Positions 53,217 to 62,657 of a DNA stretch of 64,000 nucleotides are shown one piece after another (position 1 is the first letter of the stretch; each line of letters opens with the position of its first letter). The position numbers were made by a program, and so were the translations under genes. Under the pieces are notes generated by a model. It made no database searches. It saw nothing but the letters and a program-made list of their open reading frames with translations, and was not told the origin of the DNA. The stretch spans positions 186,001 to 250,000 of the forward strand of contig NZ_CP014301.1 in assembly GCF_001562255.1 (NCBI RefSeq). Reading direction: 5' to 3'. This stretch comes from Bosea sp. PAMC 26642. Lineage in GTDB: Bacteria; Pseudomonadota; Alphaproteobacteria; Rhizobiales; Beijerinckiaceae.

Positions 53217-54074
53217 ATGAACGACGAAGATTCTGGGAAGCGGCTCGTCAACCGCATCTGCCTCGTCGCCGGAGCCTCACGCGGTCTCGGCCGCGGCATC
53301 GCCAAAGCGCTGGGAGAAGCCGGCGCGACCGTCATCGTGACCGGCCGCTCCAGCGAGGCGGGACCCCGCACCGACCAGCGCTCCGAAACGTTCGAGGATA
53401 CCGCGCGCGAGGTCGAGGCGGCCGGCGGCAAGGGCCATCCCTATCGCTGCGACCACACCCAGGAGCGCGAGGTCGACCAGCTGGTCTCCTGGTGCCTGCG
53501 CCGCTTCGGCCGGCTCGACTGCGTCGTCGATGCGGTCTGGGGCGGCAACGAAGGCTATGACGGGCAGCATTACCCCGACGGCTCGGCATTCGGCACGCCG
53601 TTCTGGCGCAGGCCGGTGGCGCGTCTTGGCCAGAACTTCGAGAGCGGCGTCTACGCGCAGCTGCTGCTGGCGCGGGCCGTCGCGCCGGCCATGGTGCAGG
53701 CGCGCAGGGGGCTGATCGTCACGGTCGGCTTTGATACGGCTGAGGCCTATCTCGGCGATGTCGTCTACGATCTCGCCAAGGCCGCGATGAACCGGCTGAC
53801 CTTCGCCATGGGCCATGAACTGAAGCCCTTCGGCGTCACGGCGCTCGGCCTGTCGCCCGGCCATGTCCTGACCGAGCGCGTGCGCGATGCTGGCCTTGCC
53901 GGCGAAACCACCGAGACGCCGCTCTATGCCGGCCGCGCGGTCGTGGCACTCGCGGCCGATCCCGACATCGCCCGCCACGCCGGAGAGGTCCTGCGCGTCG
54001 CCGATCTCGCCCGCCTCTACGGCTTCACCGACAAAGACGGGACCCAGCCGGAGCGCTTCACCATTCCCGCGTGA
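53217..54074 (+). CDS. SDR family oxidoreductase
   Basis: 285 residues. The cofactor motif is CLVAGASRGLGRGIAKALGE with TGxxxGxG-type spacing. The catalytic YxxxK is YDLAK in DVVYDLAKAAMNRLT, with LSPGHVLTER after it as the LxPG motif. Substrate contacts lie in GGNEGYDGQHYPDGSA, an unusual acidic loop compared with plain carbonyl reductases. It is probably NADP-dependent given the TGRSSEAGPRT segment after strand 2. The substrate is unknown. A palindromic repeat follows instead of a T-tract terminator. Confidence 0.85.
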   Translation: MNDEDSGKRLVNRICLVAGASRGLGRGIAKALGEAGATVIVTGRSSEAGPRTDQRSETFEDTAREVEAAGGKGHPYRCDHTQEREVDQLVSWCLRRFGRLDCVVDAVWGGNEGYDGQHYPDGSAFGTPFWRRPVARLGQNFESGVYAQLLLARAVAPAMVQARRGLIVTVGFDTAEAYLGDVVYDLAKAAMNRLTFAMGHELKPFGVTALGLSPGHVLTERVRDAGLAGETTETPLYAGRAVVALAADPDIARHAGEVLRVADLARLYGFTDKDGTQPERFTIPA

Positions 54075-54101
54075 GGGTGGGGGCGGGATACGGAAAAACG
54101 C

Positions 54102-54220
54102 GCCGTCATTCCGGACAAGCCGCGTCAGCGGCGCCAATCCGGAATCCATGCCGGAACGCTGGTCCTGGGAGGGTCAGGCATGGATTCCGGGTCTCCGCTG
54201 CGCTGCGCCCGGAATGACGC
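54102..54220. repeat. Palindromic intergenic repeat, copy 3
   Basis: About 119 bp with ends CGTCATTCCGGACAAG and CCCGGAATGACGC and inner AATCCATGCCGGAA / GGCATGGATTCC arms. It lies between the SDR gene and glcF, which are convergent, where it could act as a two-way terminator. Confidence 0.85.
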
Positions 54221-54255
54221 AGTGTGGCGGAAAGCGCGTACACTGGAACCGCGAC

Positions 54256-55635
54256 TTACCCCGCCGCCACGAGCGAAACCTCGGCGCGTGCCGACACCAT
54301 CTGCTCCAACCCCATCCCGGCGAGCTTCGCCGGCAGCGGCCCGCCGGTCGTCCAGTCGAGCAGTTCGGCGGTGTGCACCACCGGCGTCGTCGCGCCCTTG
54401 TCGGCAAAACCCTTCGCCAGCTGCGTCATGCAGCCGATATTGCCGGTCGCCACCAGCAGCGGCTTGGTCTTTTCGATGTTGCCGATCTTGCGGGCGCGCA
54501 ACTGCCCGGCGATCTCGGGCTGGAGGATGTTGTAGACGCCGGCCGAGCCGCAGCAGATATGCCCCTCCGGCACCTCCTTCACCTTGAAGCCGGCGCCAGA
54601 CAACAGCCGCTTTGGGCCGTCCTTGATCTGCTGTCCATGCTGCATCGAGCAGGCCGAGTGATAGGCGATTGCGACCGGCGCCTGCCGGACATGGCGCAAC
54701 TCGATCGTCTCGAGAAACTCGGTGATGTCCTTCGCCAGTCCTGAGACGCGCGCCGCCTTCTCCGCATAGGCCGGCTCGTTGCGGAACATGAAGCCGTAAT
54801 CCTTGATCGTCGTGCCGCAGCCCGATGCCGTAATCACGATCGCATCGAGCCCGCCGCCCTCGATCTCGGCCATCCAGGCGTCGATGTTCCGGCGCGCAAA
54901 GGCGAGCGCGTCAAGCTCGCGGCCCATATGGTGGACGAGCGCGCCGCAGCAGCCCTCGCCACTGGGCAGCACGACCTCGACGCCATGGCGCGTCAGCAGC
55001 CGGATCGTGGCCTCGTTGATGCCAGGGTCGAGCACCGGCTGGGCACAGCCCGAGAGCAGCGCGACGCGCTTGCGGCGCACCCCCTTGACGGAGAAGGTCG
55101 CCGGCCCTTCCATTGCAGAGCGCGTCGGCAGCTGTGCCGGCGCCAGCGCCAGCATCGCCTTCAGGCGCGCGCCGACGACCGGCAGTGCGCCCAGCAGCCC
55201 GGCGAAGGGCTTTCCGATCAGCGCGCCCAGCATCGCCAGGCGGAAGCGGCCGGGATAGGGCAGGACCGCGCCCAGCACACGCCGCAGCGCCCGGTCCATG
55301 AGCCCGCGCTCATAGGTCTCCTCGATATGGGCGCGGGCGTGGTCGACCAGATGCATGTAGTTCACGCCCGACGGGCAGGTCGTCATGCAGGACAGGCAGG
55401 AGAGGCAGCGATCGACATGCTTCACCACCTCCTCGGTCGCCGGCTTGCCGTTCTCCAGCATGTCCTTGATCAGGTAGATGCGCCCGCGCGGACTATCGAG
55501 CTCGTCGCCGAGCAGGAGGTATGTCGGGCAGGTCGCCGTGCAGAAGCCGCAATGCACGCAGGTCCGCAGGATCTTCTCCGACGCTGGCAGGCGCGGATCG
55601 GAGGCGAGATGGGCGGGGGTGAAATTGGTCTGCAT
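54256..55635 (-). CDS. glcF: Glycolate oxidase iron-sulfur subunit GlcF
   Basis: 459 residues. Two four-cysteine motifs for [4Fe-4S] clusters lie near the start, CVHCGFCTATCPTYL and CLSCLSCMTTCPSGVNYM. Two CCG domains follow, GCAQPVLDPGINEATIRLL then GEGCCGALVHHMGRE, and AYHSACSMQHGQQIKDGP then GHICCGSAG. It takes electrons from the GlcD/GlcE flavoproteins and passes them to the membrane quinone pool during oxidation of glycolate to glyoxylate. The family is also used for lactate. It is the last gene of the glcD-glcE-glcF order, set off by repeat copy 4. Confidence 0.93.
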   Translation of the reverse strand: MQTNFTPAHLASDPRLPASEKILRTCVHCGFCTATCPTYLLLGDELDSPRGRIYLIKDMLENGKPATEEVVKHVDRCLSCLSCMTTCPSGVNYMHLVDHARAHIEETYERGLMDRALRRVLGAVLPYPGRFRLAMLGALIGKPFAGLLGALPVVGARLKAMLALAPAQLPTRSAMEGPATFSVKGVRRKRVALLSGCAQPVLDPGINEATIRLLTRHGVEVVLPSGEGCCGALVHHMGRELDALAFARRNIDAWMAEIEGGGLDAIVITASGCGTTIKDYGFMFRNEPAYAEKAARVSGLAKDITEFLETIELRHVRQAPVAIAYHSACSMQHGQQIKDGPKRLLSGAGFKVKEVPEGHICCGSAGVYNILQPEIAGQLRARKIGNIEKTKPLLVATGNIGCMTQLAKGFADKGATTPVVHTAELLDWTTGGPLPAKLAGMGLEQMVSARAEVSLVAAG

Positions 55636-55656
55636 GGTTTATCCGTTCTGCCAGCC

Positions 55657-55735
55657 CGTCATGCTCGGGCTTGACCCGAGCATCTCGTCCCGAGAGGTTC
55701 TCGGGTCTGCGTTTCGCTTCGCCCGAGAATGACGG
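55657..55735. repeat. Palindromic intergenic repeat, copy 4 (short)
   Basis: About 79 bp with CGTCATGCTCGGGC and GCCCGAGAATGACG at the ends. It is shorter and slightly different from the other copies (GCTCGGGC instead of CCGGA core) but has the same outer design. It separates glcF from glcE. Confidence 0.75.
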
Positions 55736-55741
55736 CCCACG

Positions 55742-56929
55742 TCAAACCCCCGCATACATCCGGCCGGGCTCGAAAATCCCCGCCGGATCGAAACTTGCCT
55801 TGATACCCGCCGTCACCCGCTGCAGCGGCCCGCTCATCGGCTCGAACACCGGCACCGAAGCGCGGATCGCATCAGGCGCCCGCACCAGCGTCGCATGCCC
55901 GCCGAGCGGCCTGATCGCACCCCGAATCGTCGCGGCGCCCGCGTCGCCTACGGCCGGGACCGCGAGCCAGACCAGCCCGCCGCCCCAATCGTAGTACCAG
56001 CGCGCCTGCTGGAGTGCGCGGGCGATCGCGGCCATCGCCTTGGGCCCATTGGTCGGCGCCAGCGACAGCCGCCAGACCGCCTCCTGCGACCCGGCAAAGA
56101 AACGCGCATCGCGCACACCCTGCCAGAGCGCACCCGATGCCGCGCCCTCGATAAGCTCCGGCGCGCCATGGCAGTTCAGCAGCGTCGCGAGTTCGGCCCG
56201 GCGATACTCGATCGAGACCGAAAAATTCTCCAGCCGCAGCAGGGTGCGCGCATGGTCGGCGTCGATGCCGGCCGGCAAATGCGCCGCCGCCATCGGCTCG
56301 AACGGCGAGCCCAACGCTGACGACAGGAGCGCGACGCCGGCCTCGTCGGAAAGCCCGCGCCAGACCAGCGTGACGACGCGCTCCGGCACCGGCAGCACGC
56401 GGAAGATCACCTCCGTGAGAAAGCCCAGCGTGCCGAAACTGCCGGCGACGAGCTTCACCAGGTCCAGGCCCGTGACGTTCTTCATCACCCGCCCGCCTGA
56501 CTTGATCGCCTCGCCCTTTCCGTTGACGAGCCGGATGCCGATCAGCGAATCCCGCGCCGCACCTGCATTGATCCGGCGCGGGCCGGATATGTTGCCGGCG
56601 GCGATGGCGCCGATGGTCGGCTCGCCGCTCGTCCTCAGCAGCGCGCGATGGTCCATCGGCTCGAAGGGCAGCATCTGCCCGCGATCGGCCAGCGTCTTCT
56701 GAACTTCGGCTAGCGGCGTCCCGGCGCGTGCGCCGATCACCATCTCGGAGGGCTCGTAGAGCGTGATGCCGGTCAGCCCCGCACTGGAGAGCGAGCGCTC
56801 GGTCTGCGTCGGCCGCCCCAGCCCGGCCCGCGTCCCGCCGCCGACGAGGGCGAGCGGCGTGCGGGCGGTAGCGGCGGACGCGATGAAGGCGCACGCATCG
56901 GCTTCGGAGGAGGGAGTGTGCAACGTCAC
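55742..56929 (-). CDS. glcE: Glycolate oxidase FAD-binding subunit GlcE
   Basis: 395 residues from a GTG at 56929 that overlaps the glcD stop by 4 bp (GTGA). The FAD-binding PCMH fold shows in TPLALVGGGTRAGLG and MVIGARAGTPLAEVQKTLAD, then TSGEPTIGAIAAGNISGPRR and KNVTGLDLVKLVAGSFGTLG, then the C-terminal domain with WYYDWGGGLVWLAV. GlcE is a shorter homologue of GlcD and both are needed for activity. Translational coupling to glcD supports a fixed stoichiometry. Confidence 0.92.
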   Translation of the reverse strand: MTLHTPSSEADACAFIASAATARTPLALVGGGTRAGLGRPTQTERSLSSAGLTGITLYEPSEMVIGARAGTPLAEVQKTLADRGQMLPFEPMDHRALLRTSGEPTIGAIAAGNISGPRRINAGAARDSLIGIRLVNGKGEAIKSGGRVMKNVTGLDLVKLVAGSFGTLGFLTEVIFRVLPVPERVVTLVWRGLSDEAGVALLSSALGSPFEPMAAAHLPAGIDADHARTLLRLENFSVSIEYRRAELATLLNCHGAPELIEGAASGALWQGVRDARFFAGSQEAVWRLSLAPTNGPKAMAAIARALQQARWYYDWGGGLVWLAVPAVGDAGAATIRGAIRPLGGHATLVRAPDAIRASVPVFEPMSGPLQRVTAGIKASFDPAGIFEPGRMYAGV

Positions 56930-58362
56930 GCCGCAACCCGCCCTTCCAGCGGGAACACCTTCGCCGGGTTCATCAGCCATTGCCCGTCGAACACCGCGCG
57001 CACCCGCATCTGCTGGTGCAGGTCGGCCTCGTTGAACTGCACATTCATCAAATCGCGCTTCTCGATGCCGACGCCGTGCTCGCCGGTGAGGCAGCCGCCG
57101 ACCTCGACGCAAAGCCTGAGGATGTCCATGCCGGCGTCCTCGGCCTTCTGCGCTTCCACGGGGTCGTTGCAGTTGTACAGGATCAGCGGGTGGAGATTGC
57201 CGTCGCCGGCATGGAAGACGTTGGCGACGCGCAGGCCATAGCCCTTCACGATCTCGTCCATGCGGCGCAGCACATGCGGCAACTGCCCGGTCGGAATCGT
57301 GCCGTCCATGCAGATATAGTCGGCGATGCGCCCGGTCGCCCCAAAAGCCGATTTGCGACCCTTCCAGATCGCGGCGGATTCCATCGCCGACTGGCTTTCC
57401 TTCACCGTCTGGACCCCATGCTCGCGGGCGATCGCGACGATGCGGGCGAGCTGCGCGTCCATCTCGGCATCCGAACCCTCGACCTCGATGATCAGCAGCG
57501 CCTCGACATCCATCGGGTAGCCGGCATGAGCAAAGGCCTCGCAGATCTCGATGGCCGGCTTGTCCATGAACTCCATCGCCACCGGGATGATGCCCGCGCC
57601 GATGATGGCGGCGACCGCCTCGCCGGCCTGCTCGCTGGTCGGGAAGCCGAACAGCACCGGGCGGGCGCCCTCGGCCGCACGCAGGATGCGGACCGTCGCC
57701 TCCGTGACGATGCCGAGCTGGCCCTCCGAGCCGACGATCAGGCCGAGAATGTCGAGCCCGCCCGAATCGAGATGGGAGCCACCGATCTCGACGATCGAGC
57801 CGTCGAGCATCACCAGCGTCACCCCGAGCACATTATTCGTCGTGACGCCGTATTTCAGGCAATGCGCGCCACCGGAATTCATCCCGATATTGCCGCCGAT
57901 CGAGCAGGCGAGTTGCGAGGACGGATCGGGCGCATAGAAGAAGCCCTCCGCCATCACCTCGCCGGTGACGGCAAGGTTGGTGACGCCGGCCTGCACCTTG
58001 GCGACGCGGTTGGCGTAGTCGATCTCAAGGATGCGGTTCATCTTGGAGACGCCGATCACGACCGCGTCCTCCTGCGGGATCGCGCCGCCGGCGAGCGAGG
58101 TCCCGGCCCCGCGCGGCACCACCGGCACGCCCTGTTCGCCGCAGAATTTCAGCACGGCGGCCACCTCCTGCGTCGTCGACGGCAGCACGACGGCGAGCGG
58201 CAGGCGGCGATAGGCGGTCAGCGCATCGGTCTCGTAGGGCCGGCGCTCGTCCTCGGAGGTGATCAGCGCCGCGGGAGGCACGAGCGCAGCCAGCCCTGCG
58301 ATGATCTCCTCGCGGCGGGCGAGAATGCGCGGGTCCGGCAGGGGAAAGGCGATGGCGCTCAT
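56926..58362 (-). CDS. glcD: Glycolate oxidase subunit GlcD
   Basis: 478 residues from the ATG at 58362, with GGAGG eight bases upstream. The FAD-binding domain has PVVPRGAGTSLAGGAIPQED and SQLACSIGGNIGMNSGGAH, and the substrate domain NVFHAGDGNLHPLILYN, then GGCLTGEHGVGIEKRDLM with the catalytic His region. GlcD oxidises glycolate with FAD. The order glcD-glcE-glcF on one strand with a 4-bp overlap for the first pair is the canonical operon. No glcC-type regulator lies adjacent. It is divergent from an ABC transporter gene. Confidence 0.95.
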   Translation of the reverse strand: MSAIAFPLPDPRILARREEIIAGLAALVPPAALITSEDERRPYETDALTAYRRLPLAVVLPSTTQEVAAVLKFCGEQGVPVVPRGAGTSLAGGAIPQEDAVVIGVSKMNRILEIDYANRVAKVQAGVTNLAVTGEVMAEGFFYAPDPSSQLACSIGGNIGMNSGGAHCLKYGVTTNNVLGVTLVMLDGSIVEIGGSHLDSGGLDILGLIVGSEGQLGIVTEATVRILRAAEGARPVLFGFPTSEQAGEAVAAIIGAGIIPVAMEFMDKPAIEICEAFAHAGYPMDVEALLIIEVEGSDAEMDAQLARIVAIAREHGVQTVKESQSAMESAAIWKGRKSAFGATGRIADYICMDGTIPTGQLPHVLRRMDEIVKGYGLRVANVFHAGDGNLHPLILYNCNDPVEAQKAEDAGMDILRLCVEVGGCLTGEHGVGIEKRDLMNVQFNEADLHQQMRVRAVFDGQWLMNPAKVFPLEGRVAA

Positions 58363-58685
58363 GGATCGGTCCTCCGTCGCGACCCATGGCTCGCTCGTCA
58401 GGCGACGAACCTTGCGGGTCAGGTGATCCTTCGAGTGGGAACACCGGGGGTCATTATCGGCGGGAGCGTGGACGCTATGCAAGCAACCTCAATAGGGCAG
58501 GGGATGTCGACATCATCCGCTAAGAGCGCGACATCCAGGCGGGCCCGGTCCCGCAGGCGTTCACGAATCGCTGATCTGGTCGCGTCGCGTCACAGGCCGG
58601 GCTTTCTTGTCTGTTGCGCTGCGTTACAGCATGGTCCGAATCGCGCGGCGCCCGCCGCCGGACAGCCTTCACCGGGATATCGTCG
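58363..58685. other. Divergent promoter region of glcD and the ABC transporter
   Basis: No gene in these 323 bases. A 12-bp perfect palindrome GATGTCGACATC lies at 58503-58514, with another GACATC shortly after at about 58530. It is a possible operator, but unproven. Confidence 0.45.
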
Positions 58686-60785
58686 ATGCGTCCGTTGAGT
58701 TTCGCCATCGCGGCACTGGCCGTTCTTGCGCTGATCGTCGGCCAGCAGACCGGCAGCGCCGGCACCATCGGCATGGGCGTTGTCGGCATCCTTCTCGCGG
58801 CAGCGATCTTCCGCTCGACCGAGATCCCGTATTTCCTGAAGATATTCTCCGGCATCTTCGGCACGGAATATGTCGTTTTCGGCGGCTTGGCGCTTCTGGC
58901 CCAGCTCGGCTACTGGCCGCAGGACTGGCAGGCGGCGGCATTGCCGACGAGTCTGCCGACCACGGTCGCCGTCTTCGGTGTCCTGATCTACGTCATCTCT
59001 TTCGTGCCGGTGGTGCAGCGCATCGCGCGCATTTCCTCGCCCTATTTCCTCTCGCAGGAACCCACCGTCGCCGATTTATGGCTGTTGGGGCGCTACAAGG
59101 TGAAGCTCGGCCATCTCGCGGTTGCGCTGATCGTCTTCATCATCGTGCTGAACCAGGCGCAGGTCGGCGTCTCGCTGCGCATCAACTTCTTCTATCGCGA
59201 CTTCAACAACGCTCTCCAGGAAAAGAACGCTGCCGCCTTTTGGGAGCAGTTGATCTACGTCTTCAGCGTCTGGGCCGCGATCTCCGCGATCAGCAACCTG
59301 ATCGAGATCGTCGCGCAATCGGTCCTGCTTATCCGCTGGCGCGAATGGATGGCAGCCGAATACAGCAAGCGCTGGCTCGGCGACGGCACGCATTACCGCA
59401 TCTCGCTTGCCGGCACGGCCGACAACCCCGACCAGCGCATCTCGGAGGACACACGGTCCTTCCTGAACCAGACCTATTCCTTCTCGCTGACCATGCTGAC
59501 GCAGGTCTCGACGCTGGTCTCCTTCTCGATCATCCTATGGAACATCCCGGTCGCGATCCCGATCCCGGGCACCGACATCATCGTTCCGGGCTTCCTGTTC
59601 TGGGCGACGCTGATCTATGCCGCCGTCGCGACCTGGATCACGCATCTCATCGGCAAGCCGTTGATTGCGCTCGATTTCGAGCAGGAGCGGCGCGAGGCGA
59701 ATTTCCGCTTCTCGCTGGCGCGCCTGCGCGAATACTCAGAGCAGATCGCCCTGATGCGCGGCGAGCCGGCCGAACAGCAGCATCTCGGCCGGCGCTTTGC
59801 TGCCATCGTCGAGAATTTCTACCAGCTGATGTGGCGCAAGCTGAAGCTGACGACCTTCACTTTGTCCTATAATCAGGCCAACGTCGTTATCCCCTACGTC
59901 CTGCTGGCGCCCTATTACTTCGCCGGCGCGATCTCCTTCGGCGTGCTGAGTCAGGTCGCCTCGGCCTTCGGCCGCGTCGAGACGGCGATGTCCTTCTTCA
60001 TCAACAGCTATCAGTCGATCGCCTCCTATCTCGCCTCGATCAACCGCCTCACCACTTTCGAGGCGGCGATCGCCCAGGCGCAGGCTGCGAGCGCCGGCGA
60101 GGCCGGCATCCACCATGCCGCCGCGACCGACACCTCCATGCATATCGGCGGCACCACGCTCGCCTTGCCCAACGGCGCCCCGATCGTCCGCATCCAGGAT
60201 CTCGATCTCGGCGGCGCCCGTCGGACCCTGCTGGTCGGCCCCTCGGGCTCGGGCAAGTCGACGCTGTTCCGGGCCATCGCCGGCATCTGGCCCTTCGGCG
60301 AGGGCAAGGTCGGCATTCCGGCCGGGGCCGACATCATGCTGCTGCCGCAGCGGCCCTATCTGCCGCAGGGCTCGCTCAGGGCGGCGATATCATACCCCTC
60401 GGAAGAAGCCGTCTTCGCCGACGCCGACATCAGGGCCGCGATGCAAAAGGTCAATCTCGGCCATCTTGCCGACCGGCTGGACGACGTCGATCTCTGGGGC
60501 CAGCGGCTCTCGGGCGGCGAGCAGCAGCGGCTGGCAGTGGCGCGCGCCTTGCTGGCGAAGCCCGACTGGCTCTTCCTCGACGAGGCGACCGCCTCGCTCG
60601 ACGAGAAGCTCGAGGGCGAGATCTACGCCACCATCGACAAGGAGATGCCTGATACGCGCATCGTCTCGATCGGCCATCGCTCGACCCTGCGCGAAATGCA
60701 CGACGCGATCGTGAGGATGGAGCCCAACGAGGACGGAACGTTCAGCCCGAAGGCGGTCCAACGCGACGTGCCCGTGCAGGGCTGA
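58686..60785 (+). CDS. ABC transporter with fused membrane and ATPase domains (SbmA/BacA-YddA type)
   Basis: 699 residues from the ATG at 58686. About eight membrane helices come first, with FFYRDFNNALQEKNAAAFW and RWREWMAAEYSKRWLGDGTHYR, the signature of the ABC_membrane_2 (SbmA/BacA-like) domain, and DNPDQRISEDTRSF. The ATPase domain at about 500-690 has Walker A GPSGSGKST, signature LSGGEQQR and Walker B DWLFLDEATASLD. It resembles YddA and BclA exporters and importers of peptides or cobalamin-like compounds; in rhizobia such proteins give resistance to host antimicrobial peptides. The substrate is unknown. Confidence 0.92.
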   Translation: MRPLSFAIAALAVLALIVGQQTGSAGTIGMGVVGILLAAAIFRSTEIPYFLKIFSGIFGTEYVVFGGLALLAQLGYWPQDWQAAALPTSLPTTVAVFGVLIYVISFVPVVQRIARISSPYFLSQEPTVADLWLLGRYKVKLGHLAVALIVFIIVLNQAQVGVSLRINFFYRDFNNALQEKNAAAFWEQLIYVFSVWAAISAISNLIEIVAQSVLLIRWREWMAAEYSKRWLGDGTHYRISLAGTADNPDQRISEDTRSFLNQTYSFSLTMLTQVSTLVSFSIILWNIPVAIPIPGTDIIVPGFLFWATLIYAAVATWITHLIGKPLIALDFEQERREANFRFSLARLREYSEQIALMRGEPAEQQHLGRRFAAIVENFYQLMWRKLKLTTFTLSYNQANVVIPYVLLAPYYFAGAISFGVLSQVASAFGRVETAMSFFINSYQSIASYLASINRLTTFEAAIAQAQAASAGEAGIHHAAATDTSMHIGGTTLALPNGAPIVRIQDLDLGGARRTLLVGPSGSGKSTLFRAIAGIWPFGEGKVGIPAGADIMLLPQRPYLPQGSLRAAISYPSEEAVFADADIRAAMQKVNLGHLADRLDDVDLWGQRLSGGEQQRLAVARALLAKPDWLFLDEATASLDEKLEGEIYATIDKEMPDTRIVSIGHRSTLREMHDAIVRMEPNEDGTFSPKAVQRDVPVQG

Positions 60786-60832
60786 AAGCGGGCCTCTTAA
60801 ATAGCGGGCTCAACACGCTTAGTGCTAACGCG

Positions 60833-60951
60833 ACGTCATTCCGGGCGCAGCGCAGCGAAGACCCGGAATCCATTCCTGGCCTTGCCCGACCCACGTTCCG
60901 GCATGGATCCCGGATCGGCGCCGCTAAAGCGGCTTGTCCGGAATGACGGCG
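60833..60951. repeat. Palindromic intergenic repeat, copy 5
   Basis: About 119 bp with CGTCATTCCGGGC at one end and CCGGAATGACGGC at the other, plus the inner ATGGATCCCGGATC element seen in copy 1. It lies between the convergent ABC transporter and META genes. Confidence 0.85.
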
Positions 60952-61059
60952 AACGTGGAAGGCGTGATATCGCTGAAATCGTTCGACCGATTTCGAGCCA
61001 TGCTTTCGCGATGAAGGCTGTCAGGCCAAAATGCTACCGTCGGCCAGTGTGGTCAATAC

Positions 61060-61539
61060 TTACATCGCCCGGTCGAATGTCGCCTCGCCGGCTCCGCCCT
61101 TGATCACCAGCTTGCCGTTGACCAGATCCCATTTGTTCGCTGCGCGCAGGACGATCAGGAAGCTGCGCTCGAAATCGGACAGGCCCTTGTCGCAGCTGCG
61201 CTTGGTCAGCGCCAGCGGCCCGACCGCGAAGCCCTGTTCGCGCAGCGGATAGGCGGCAGCCGAGAAGGTGTTGCAGCCGCCGAAACCAGTGCCGCGCAGA
61301 TTGGCATCGACCAGCAGCGTCGCCCGTTTGTCGCTGACCGGCTTTCCGTTGAGCGAGGCCGCGCTCCACGAGGAGCCGAACGGAAACGTCTTTTCCTGCA
61401 CGGCAGCTGGAGGCGGGGGTGTGCCCAGTTCGGTGCGCGAGGGCATCTGCTGGCGGCGCTGCGCCAGCGCCTCGCCAGGCACGAGCAGAGGCGCCAGCAG
61501 CGTGGCGAGAGCGGCGGCGTAGCCAAGGCGTCGAGTCAT
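61060..61539 (-). CDS. META domain-containing lipoprotein-like or exported protein
   Basis: 159 residues from the ATG at 61539, chosen because AGGTAGG lies six bases before it; an ATG two codons earlier has no room for a ribosome site. A signal peptide (RLGYAAALATLLAPLLVPGEALAQ split as AAALATLLAPLLVPG and ALAQ) is followed by a linker. The META/HslJ-like domain comes next: FPFGSSWSAASLNGKPV, ATLLVDANLRGTGFGGCNTF, then LALTKRSCDKGLSDFERSFL. META proteins occur in the periplasm of many bacteria, one example being HslJ of E. coli, implicated in heat or novobiocin response. The partner is unknown. Confidence 0.85.
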   Translation of the reverse strand: MTRRLGYAAALATLLAPLLVPGEALAQRRQQMPSRTELGTPPPPAAVQEKTFPFGSSWSAASLNGKPVSDKRATLLVDANLRGTGFGGCNTFSAAAYPLREQGFAVGPLALTKRSCDKGLSDFERSFLIVLRAANKWDLVNGKLVIKGGAGEATFDRAM

Positions 61540-61679
61540 TGTCATCCTACCTGCAATTCTGGCTCGGACCGTATCGCAAGGGCCGGGGCAGCGAAAGCGC
61601 TTAGCGCGCTTTCGAGCCGGCGCAAACCGGCACGAGGCACGGACTTCGCGCCGCGCATCCGGAGCGGTCTCGCCTTTCG

Positions 61680-62657
61680 TCAGCCGATGCGCGCGAAAAG
61701 CCGTTCGATCAGCGGGTTGGCATTGCGGAAGACATAGGCCGGCGTGCTGACTGTGACGTCGTCGGCGCCAGAGCGGGTCAGGTGCTCGACCAGCGAGAAA
61801 ACCGACTTCACCGGACAATGGATCGTCAGCACCTCGCCCGGCTGCGGCGTGCCCAACGGCAGCCTTGCGCCGAAGCGGGTATCGACGTCGGCCAGTATTG
61901 CTGGAGCAGCCTGGGGCATTAGCGTGCGGATCTCGCGCAGTGTCCGAGCCTCCTCCTCGGCCGCGATCCGCGACAGGATGGTGCGTGCCGCCAGCCGCGC
62001 CTCGTCGCTCCAGGAAGCGCGCACCGAGGCGACGAGATTGGCCTCCGAGGCCAGCATCACGCCATCATCCAGAACCTTCAGCGCATTCGCCGCCAGGGTC
62101 GAGCCGGTGGTGGTGATATCGACGACGATCTCGGCCGTGCCTGCCGCCGGCGCGCCTTCGGTCGCCCCCAGGCTCTCGACGATGCGGTAGTCGGCGAGGC
62201 CGTGCTGGGCGAAGAAGCGCCGCGTCAGGTTCACGTATTTGGTCGCGACGCGCAGCTTGCGGCCCTGCCGGATACGCATGGTGGAGGCGACGTCGTCGAG
62301 ATCGGCCATGTTGCGCACGTCGATCCAGGCCTGCGGCACGGCGACGACGACATTGGCGTTGCCGAAGCCGAGGGGCGTCAGCATCTCGACGGCCGAATCG
62401 GCGTCGGCGACCTGCTCGCGCACCAGATCCTCGCCGGTGATGCCCAGATGCGCGGCCCCGGAAGCCAACTGCGCCACGATCTCCGAAGCGGAGAGAAACG
62501 CGACCTCGGCACCCTCGACGCCGGCGATCATGCCGCGATAATCGCGCTCGCCGCGCGACTTCACGAATTTCAGCCCGGCGCGCCCGAAGAAGGCGGTGGC
62601 GTTTTCCTGCAGGCGCCCCTTGGAGGGCACTGCCAGGACGAGCGGCTGCGAACTCAT
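61680..62657 (-). CDS. hisG: ATP phosphoribosyltransferase catalytic subunit HisG
   Basis: 325 residues from the ATG at 62657. It joins ATP and PRPP in the first step of histidine synthesis. The catalytic domain has [19 protein letters not shown], then [18 protein letters not shown], and the PRPP loop [19 protein letters not shown]. Short-type HisG that works with HisZ is normally about 210-230 residues. Here an extra C-terminal region of about 75 residues ([20 protein letters not shown] then [18 protein letters not shown]) resembles the regulatory domain of long-type HisG. Yet hisZ is adjacent and overlaps by 4 bp. The enzyme is feedback-inhibited by histidine in either form. Confidence 0.92.
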   Translation of the reverse strand: MSSQPLVLAVPSKGRLQENATAFFGRAGLKFVKSRGERDYRGMIAGVEGAEVAFLSASEIVAQLASGAAHLGITGEDLVREQVADADSAVEMLTPLGFGNANVVVAVPQAWIDVRNMADLDDVASTMRIRQGRKLRVATKYVNLTRRFFAQHGLADYRIVESLGATEGAPAAGTAEIVVDITTTGSTLAANALKVLDDGVMLASEANLVASVRASWSDEARLAARTILSRIAAEEEARTLREIRTLMPQAAPAILADVDTRFGARLPLGTPQPGEVLTIHCPVKSVFSLVEHLTRSGADDVTVSTPAYVFRNANPLIERLFARIG

